This document shows, one piece after another, positions 60,029 to 64,000 of a stretch of 64,000 nt of DNA. This stretch comes from Streptomyces varsoviensis. Lineage in GTDB: Bacteria > Actinomycetota > Actinomycetes > Streptomycetales > Streptomycetaceae. Location of the stretch: the NCBI RefSeq assembly GCF_000718635.1, contig NZ_JOBF01000011.1, forward strand, positions 186,001-250,000, in the 5' to 3' direction. Position numbers and translations under genes: made by a program. The notes under the pieces were generated by a model. It did not search any database. It saw nothing but the letters and a program-made list of their open reading frames with translations, and was not told where the DNA came from. The first letter of the stretch is position 1; every line of letters begins with the position of its first letter.

Positions 60029-61491
60029 GGGCGCCGCCCTGGTACCGCGAGGTGTCCGGGGCCCAGTGGAAGTCCATGGCCGCCGCCTGGACGGGCTATC
60101 TGCTCGACGGGTTCGACTTCGTCCTGATCACCCTCGTACTGACCGAGATCGCCGAGGAGTTCGGGCTCTCCGGAGTCGAGGCCGCCAGCCTGGTGTCCGG
60201 GGCCTTCATCACCCGCTGGCTCGGCGGGGCGCTGCTCGGCGCGCTCGGCGACCGCTATGGGCGAAAACCCGCCATGATCGCCAGCATTTCGCTCTACTCC
60301 CTCGGCACCTTCGCCTGCGGCTTCGCGTGGGGGTACGGCAGCCTGTTCACGGCGCGGCTGCTGATCGGGATGGGCATGGCCGGCGAATACAGCGCCTCCG
60401 CCACGTACGTCCTGGAGAGCTGGCCCGCACGGCTGCGCAACCGCGCCTCCGGCTTCCTGATCTCCGGCTTCTCGGCGGGCTCGGTGCTGGCCGCCGAGCT
60501 GTACCAGTGGGTGGTGCCGCGGTGGGGCTGGCGCTGGATGTTCTGGATCGGCGTGCTGCCGGTGCTGCTCGCGCTCTGGCTGCGGCGCGCGCTCCCGGAG
60601 GCCGCGGAGTGGCACGCGCGGGTGGGGGAGCGGGCGGCGGCGGGGGCGGCGCGGCCGAACCCGTTCCGCGCGCTCTTCACCGGCCGCCGCCGCGCCGCGC
60701 TCAACATCGCGCTGACCGCCGCCGCCGGAGCGGCGCTGTTCTGCGTCTTCACGCCCGTCGGAGCCGGCGCGGTGCCCTGGCTGTCGGCGGTCGCGGCCGG
60801 CGCCCTGCTCGCCTTCGGCGCGCAGCTCGGCGGTCGGCGGAGCTGGCTCCTGTACGTCTCCCTGATGATCACGGTGTTCTGCGCCTTCCTCTACAGTTGG
60901 CCCATCCAGGCGCTGCTGCCCACCTACTTGAAGACGGAGCTGGGCTACCGGCCCGCGCACGTCGCCGACGTGATGTTCTACGCCGGTTTCGGGACGATGG
61001 CCGGGTGCGTCCTCGCGGGCTTCGTCGGCGACCGCATCGGCACCCGGCGCGCGTACGCCTGCACCCTCCTCGCCTCGCTGGCCTTCGTCTTCCCCGTCTT
61101 CGCGGTGCGGGACAGCCTGGTGTGGCTCGGAGTGCTGCTGTTCTGCCTGCTGGCGCTCAGTCAGGGCATCTCGGGCATCCTGCCGAAGTACATCGCGGGC
61201 CACTTCCCGACCGAGAGCCGCGCCGCGTCGCTCGGCTTCGTCTACAACACGGGAGCGCTCGGCGGCGCGGTCGCGCCGGTGCTCGGCGCGCGCCTGGCCG
61301 AAGGCATGCCCCTGGGACGGGCCCTGGCCGTACTCACCTTCGGCCTGACCCTGGTCGTGATCCTGCTCGTCGGCTTCGGCGTCCCCAGCCGCCTGGCCCG
61401 GCTCACCGACGGAGCACCCGACCACGACCACCTCGTACCGGACCCGCCGCCCGCGGCGGCGGGCGGCGGGCTGGAACCTGACGCGGGGTGA
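60025..61491 (+). CDS. MFS transporter, sialic-acid NanT-like
   Basis: A 488-residue major facilitator of the sialate:H+ symporter group. AAWTGYLLDGFDFVLITLVL, GDRYGRKPAM, LLIGMGMAGEYSASATYVLE, NRASGFLISGFSAGSV and YSWPIQALLPTYLKTELGY follow E. coli NanT closely through the whole length, including a probable extra helix pair in the middle. It should import sialic acid or a similar acidic sugar. The GTG start overlaps the aldolase stop, tying uptake to cleavage. The short C-terminal tail is charged and Pro-rich. Confidence 0.87.
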   Translation: MRAPPWYREVSGAQWKSMAAAWTGYLLDGFDFVLITLVLTEIAEEFGLSGVEAASLVSGAFITRWLGGALLGALGDRYGRKPAMIASISLYSLGTFACGFAWGYGSLFTARLLIGMGMAGEYSASATYVLESWPARLRNRASGFLISGFSAGSVLAAELYQWVVPRWGWRWMFWIGVLPVLLALWLRRALPEAAEWHARVGERAAAGAARPNPFRALFTGRRRAALNIALTAAAGAALFCVFTPVGAGAVPWLSAVAAGALLAFGAQLGGRRSWLLYVSLMITVFCAFLYSWPIQALLPTYLKTELGYRPAHVADVMFYAGFGTMAGCVLAGFVGDRIGTRRAYACTLLASLAFVFPVFAVRDSLVWLGVLLFCLLALSQGISGILPKYIAGHFPTESRAASLGFVYNTGALGGAVAPVLGARLAEGMPLGRALAVLTFGLTLVVILLVGFGVPSRLARLTDGAPDHDHLVPDPPPAAAGGGLEPDAG

Positions 61492-61525
61492 GCCGGCCGA
61501 GTGGGCGGGGGGCTTGTGGAAAGTG

Positions 61526-61535
61526 GAACGCGTTC
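61526..61535. promoter_or_regulatory. Palindrome before the CoA-transferase gene
   Basis: GAACGCGTTC is a perfect 10-bp palindrome in an AT-richer patch, 49 bp before the chosen start. It may be a regulator site; no promoter hexamers are certain. Confidence 0.35.
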
Positions 61536-61583
61536 TTAACATCGCAAGTGTTACAGCGGTTGTGTCATATGGCTGGGGGCTGG

Positions 61584-62705
61584 ATGACAGCGACACACAG
61601 CGGCCCGCTCGCCGGAGTGCGCGTGGTCGAGCTCGCCGGAATCGGGCCGGGCCCGTTCGCCGCCATGCTCCTCGCGGACCTCGGCGCCGACGTCGTGCGC
61701 GTAGACCGCCCCGGCGGCACCGGCCTCGCCGTCAACCCGGCGTACGACGTCACCAACCGCAACAAGCGCTCCGTGATCCTCGACCTCAAGACGGCGGCCG
61801 GCGTCGCGGCCGCGCTCGAACTCGCCGAGCGCGCCGACGTGTTCATCGAGGGCTACCGCCCCGGTGTCGCCGAACGGCTCGGCGTCGGCCCCGAGGACTG
61901 CCTCGCCCGCAACCCCCGGCTCGTCTACGGCCGGATGACCGGCTGGGGCCAGCACGGGCCCCTCGCCGAAACCGCCGGCCACGACATCGGCTACATCGCC
62001 ATCACCGGCGCCCTCGGCATGACCGGCCCCGCCGACGGCCCCCCGACCGCCCCCGCCAACCTCCTCGGGGACTACGCGGGCGGCTCCCTCTACCTCGTCA
62101 TCGGCGTCCTCGCCGCCCTCCAGCACGCCCGTACCACCGGCGCGGGCCAGGTCGTCGACGCCGCCATCGTCGACGGCACCGCCCACCTCACCGCCATGAT
62201 CCACGGCATGCTGGCGGCCGGCGGCTGGCAGGACCGCCGCGGCGCCAACCTGCTCGACGGCGGCGCGCCGTTCTACGGCACGTACGAGACCGCCGACGGC
62301 GGGTACATGGCGGTCGGCGCGCTGGAGAAGCGCTTCTACGCCGAGTTCATGGAACTCCTCGGCCTCCCCGACCAGGCGCCCGCCCGCGACGACCTCGCCC
62401 GCTGGGAAGAGCTGCGCACCGCCGTGGCCGACCGGTTCAGAGCCCGTACGCGCGCGGAGTGGACCGAGGTGTTCGCCGGTTCGGACGCGTGCGTCGCCCC
62501 CGTGCTCTCGCTGCGCGAGGCCCCCGGGCACCCGCACCTCGCGGCCCGCGGCACCTTCGTGGACCACGGCGGCATCACCCAGCCCGCGCCCGCCCCGCGC
62601 TTCTCCGCCACGCCCGGCGCCGTACGCAGGCCGCCGTCCACGCCCGGCGCGGACACCGCCGAAGTGGCCCGCGACTGGGGCCTGTCGGGCCTTGACCGGG
62701 CCTGA
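61584..62705 (+). CDS. CaiB/BaiF (class III) CoA-transferase
   Basis: A 373-residue family III CoA-transferase or alpha-methylacyl-CoA racemase. It has [33 protein letters not shown] at the start in order, the [12 protein letters not shown] block and [17 protein letters not shown] with a central Asp. Members move CoA between carboxylic acids or racemise 2-methylacyl-CoA; the PAAM-like GPFAAM and GHDIGY resemble racemases. The start is the ATG at 61584, or the ATG at 61569. A thiolase follows, and a relic of an acyl-CoA dehydrogenase lies between, so the context is fatty-acid or branched-acid breakdown. Confidence 0.9.
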   Translation: MTATHSGPLAGVRVVELAGIGPGPFAAMLLADLGADVVRVDRPGGTGLAVNPAYDVTNRNKRSVILDLKTAAGVAAALELAERADVFIEGYRPGVAERLGVGPEDCLARNPRLVYGRMTGWGQHGPLAETAGHDIGYIAITGALGMTGPADGPPTAPANLLGDYAGGSLYLVIGVLAALQHARTTGAGQVVDAAIVDGTAHLTAMIHGMLAAGGWQDRRGANLLDGGAPFYGTYETADGGYMAVGALEKRFYAEFMELLGLPDQAPARDDLARWEELRTAVADRFRARTRAEWTEVFAGSDACVAPVLSLREAPGHPHLAARGTFVDHGGITQPAPAPRFSATPGAVRRPPSTPGADTAEVARDWGLSGLDRA

Positions 62706-62766
62706 GCGGCAGCGCGCCCGGCGCGGCCGCTGCCCGCGTGCGGCGGGGCGGGTGGTCGGCCGTGGG

Positions 62767-62850
62767 AGATGAAGCGCCGCGACGGACGGCGAAGCTCCGC
62801 GACGGACGGCGGAAGCTCCGCGATGGACGATGGAAGCGCCGTATGGGCAC
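62767..62850. repeat. Degenerate 20-21-bp repeat, 4 copies
   Basis: Units resembling GGAAGCTCCGCGACGGACGGC follow each other between the CoA-transferase gene and the acyl-CoA dehydrogenase relic. They have the same character as the repeats at other gene ends. Confidence 0.8.
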
Positions 62851-62902
62851 CGGGAACGCCGCCGCGACCGCGAGACTGCCAGCGGAGACCGCGCCTGGAG
62901 GC

Positions 62903-62956
62903 CGGATTCAGACGATCCACGGCAGTACCACCGAGATCATGAAGAAGCTCATCCAC
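62903..62956 (+). pseudogene. C-terminal relic of an acyl-CoA dehydrogenase
   Basis: The frame reads [17 protein letters not shown], which corresponds to the conserved end of acyl-CoA dehydrogenases (RIxGGTTEIMKEIIG). The residues before it (AETAPGG and a tandem repeat) do not resemble the enzyme, so only the last 17-18 codons remain. The gene order CoA-transferase, acyl-CoA dehydrogenase, thiolase is common in actinobacterial beta-oxidation sets, which supports loss by deletion. Confidence 0.6.
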
Positions 62957-63037
62957 GGGACTCCGCCCCCTGAGTCCGCCGACTCCTCCCGACCCCGCGC
63001 CCTTCCGACCCTCACCCCTCCCGAAAGGCCCGAGACC

Positions 63038-64000
63038 TTGAGCACCGAAGCGTACGTATACGACGCGATCCGCACCCCGCGCGGCCGCGGCAAGGCCAAC
63101 GGCGCGCTGCACGGCACCAAACCCGTCGACCTCGTCGTCGGGCTCATCCACGAGCTGCGCCGCCGCTTCCCCGGCCTCGACCCGGCGGCGATCGACGACA
63201 TCGTGCTCGGCGTCGTCAGCCCGGTCGGCGACCAGGGCTCCGACATCGCCCGCATCTCGGCCATCGCCGCCGGGCTGCCCGACACCGTCGCGGGCGTACA
63301 GGAGAACCGCTTCTGCGCCTCCGGGCTCGAAGCCGTCAACATGGCCGCGGCCAAGGTCCGTTCCGGCTGGGAGGACCTGGTGCTGGCGGGCGGCGTGGAG
63401 TCGATGTCGCGCGTGCCGATGGCCTCCGACGGCGGCGCCTGGTTCGCGGACCCGATGACCGGCTTCGCCACGGACTTCGTGCCGCAGGGCGTCAGCGCCG
63501 ACCTCATCGCCACGATCGAGGGGTTCTCCCGGCACGACGTGGACGCCTTCGCCGCGCTGTCCCAGGAGCGCGCCGCTGCCGCCTGGAAGGAGGGCCGGTT
63601 CGACCGGTCCGTCGTGCCCGTACGGGACCGCAACGGCCTCCTCGTCCTCGACCGGGACGAGCACATCCGGCCCGGCACCACCGCCGAGTCGCTGGCCGCG
63701 CTCAAGCCGTCCTTCGCGGCGGTCGGCGACGCGGGCGGCTTCGACGCCGTGGCGCTCCAGAAGTACCACTGGGTCGAACGGATCGACCATGTCCACCATG
63801 CGGGCAACTCGTCCGGCATCGTGGACGGGGCGGCGCTCGTCGCCATCGGCAACCGCGAGGTCGGCGAGCGGTACGGGCTGGCGCCCCGCGCCCGTATCGT
63901 CTCCGCGGCCGTCTCCGGCACCGAGCCCACCATCATGCTCACCGGCCCGGCGCCCGCCACCCGCAAGGCGCTGGCCAAGGCCGGTCTGACCATCGACGAC
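63038..64000 (+). CDS. Thiolase, acetyl-CoA acyltransferase (partial, runs off the window)
   Basis: The 321 codons present read as a thiolase that cleaves 3-ketoacyl-CoA or condenses two acyl-CoAs. The start ([18 protein letters not shown]) and the nucleophile segment [16 protein letters not shown] (Cys near residue 90) are typical, as is [16 protein letters not shown] later on. The C-terminus with the GHPxG and CxG motifs lies beyond the end. I start at the TTG at 63038, since the family begins with this sequence; an in-frame ATG at 62939 belongs to the acyl-CoA dehydrogenase relic. Expected partners are 3-hydroxyacyl-CoA dehydrogenase and others to the right. Confidence 0.92.
   Translation, partial: MSTEAYVYDAIRTPRGRGKANGALHGTKPVDLVVGLIHELRRRFPGLDPAAIDDIVLGVVSPVGDQGSDIARISAIAAGLPDTVAGVQENRFCASGLEAVNMAAAKVRSGWEDLVLAGGVESMSRVPMASDGGAWFADPMTGFATDFVPQGVSADLIATIEGFSRHDVDAFAALSQERAAAAWKEGRFDRSVVPVRDRNGLLVLDRDEHIRPGTTAESLAALKPSFAAVGDAGGFDAVALQKYHWVERIDHVHHAGNSSGIVDGAALVAIGNREVGERYGLAPRARIVSAAVSGTEPTIMLTGPAPATRKALAKAGLTIDD

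Noticed and set aside
62939..63037. Thiolase starting at the ATG at 62939
   Set aside because: The extension begins in the acyl-CoA dehydrogenase relic; thiolases of this group start at the STEAYVYDA segment.

Overview
The window is high-GC actinobacterial DNA, almost certainly Streptomyces or a very close relative. The evidence is the codon bias, an SsgA-like sporulation protein, an XRE/DUF397 regulatory cassette, a SARP-type regulator, an MSMEG_2516-type F420-dependent oxidoreductase, and many GTG/TTG starts and stop-start overlaps. I saw no tRNA, rRNA, CRISPR array, insertion sequence, phage gene or replication origin.

Layout. From 1 to 15.1 kb lie two FAD monooxygenases, a large SARP/NB-ARC regulator, argG with an ArgR-type operator, a GMC oxidoreductase, an SDR, a GlcG/HbpS-like protein, a divergent MFS/MarR pair, a TmrB-like ATPase and a serine beta-lactamase/esterase. 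From 15.35 to 33.5 kb is a compact hybrid NRPS/PKS cluster: a free carrier protein, C-A-PCP, KS with a ruined AT plus carrier, C-A-PCP, type II thioesterase, MbtH protein, free A domain, C-PCP-C, an F420-type LLM oxidoreductase and a LuxR-type regulator. From 33.5 to 44.6 kb are an epoxide hydrolase, two DUF397 proteins with their XRE partner, an aldo/keto reductase, a membrane protein plus ImmA/IrrE peptidase pair, an aldehyde dehydrogenase coupled to a wrecked amino-acid permease, a DMT exporter and a MurJ-like flippase. From 44.8 to 55.6 kb are a two-component system, a glycosyltransferase, UppP, a DinB-like protein, a SpoIIE-type phosphatase, an SsgA-like protein, a membrane-anchored ECF sigma factor and a secreted beta-propeller protein. 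From 55.6 kb to the end are small enzymes, a LysR regulator, a NanA/NanT-like pair, a CoA-transferase and a thiolase that runs off the window.

How the cluster may work. The KS should add two carbons from malonate to a peptidyl thioester, but the assembly line has no ketoreductase and the AT next to the KS lacks its serine and middle. I infer that malonate is loaded in trans and that the LLM/F420 oxidoreductase reduces the beta-ketone. This would give a statine-like gamma-amino-beta-hydroxy acid, plausibly from leucine. The free A domain (threonine-like code) must load the free carrier and/or the A-less C-PCP-C protein. There is no terminal thioesterase, so the last C domain is the likely release step.

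Two patterns cut across the window. First, degenerate tandem repeats of 7-27 bp occur at gene ends and, in units that are multiples of three, inside linkers of coding genes. Second, several genes show erosion by internal deletion: the AT domain, the permease, and an acyl-CoA dehydrogenase of which only the last residues remain. Two promoters (before the MurJ-like and DinB-like genes) match the actinobacterial PafBC/RecA-NDp DNA-damage consensus, each ending 6-7 bases before the ATG.
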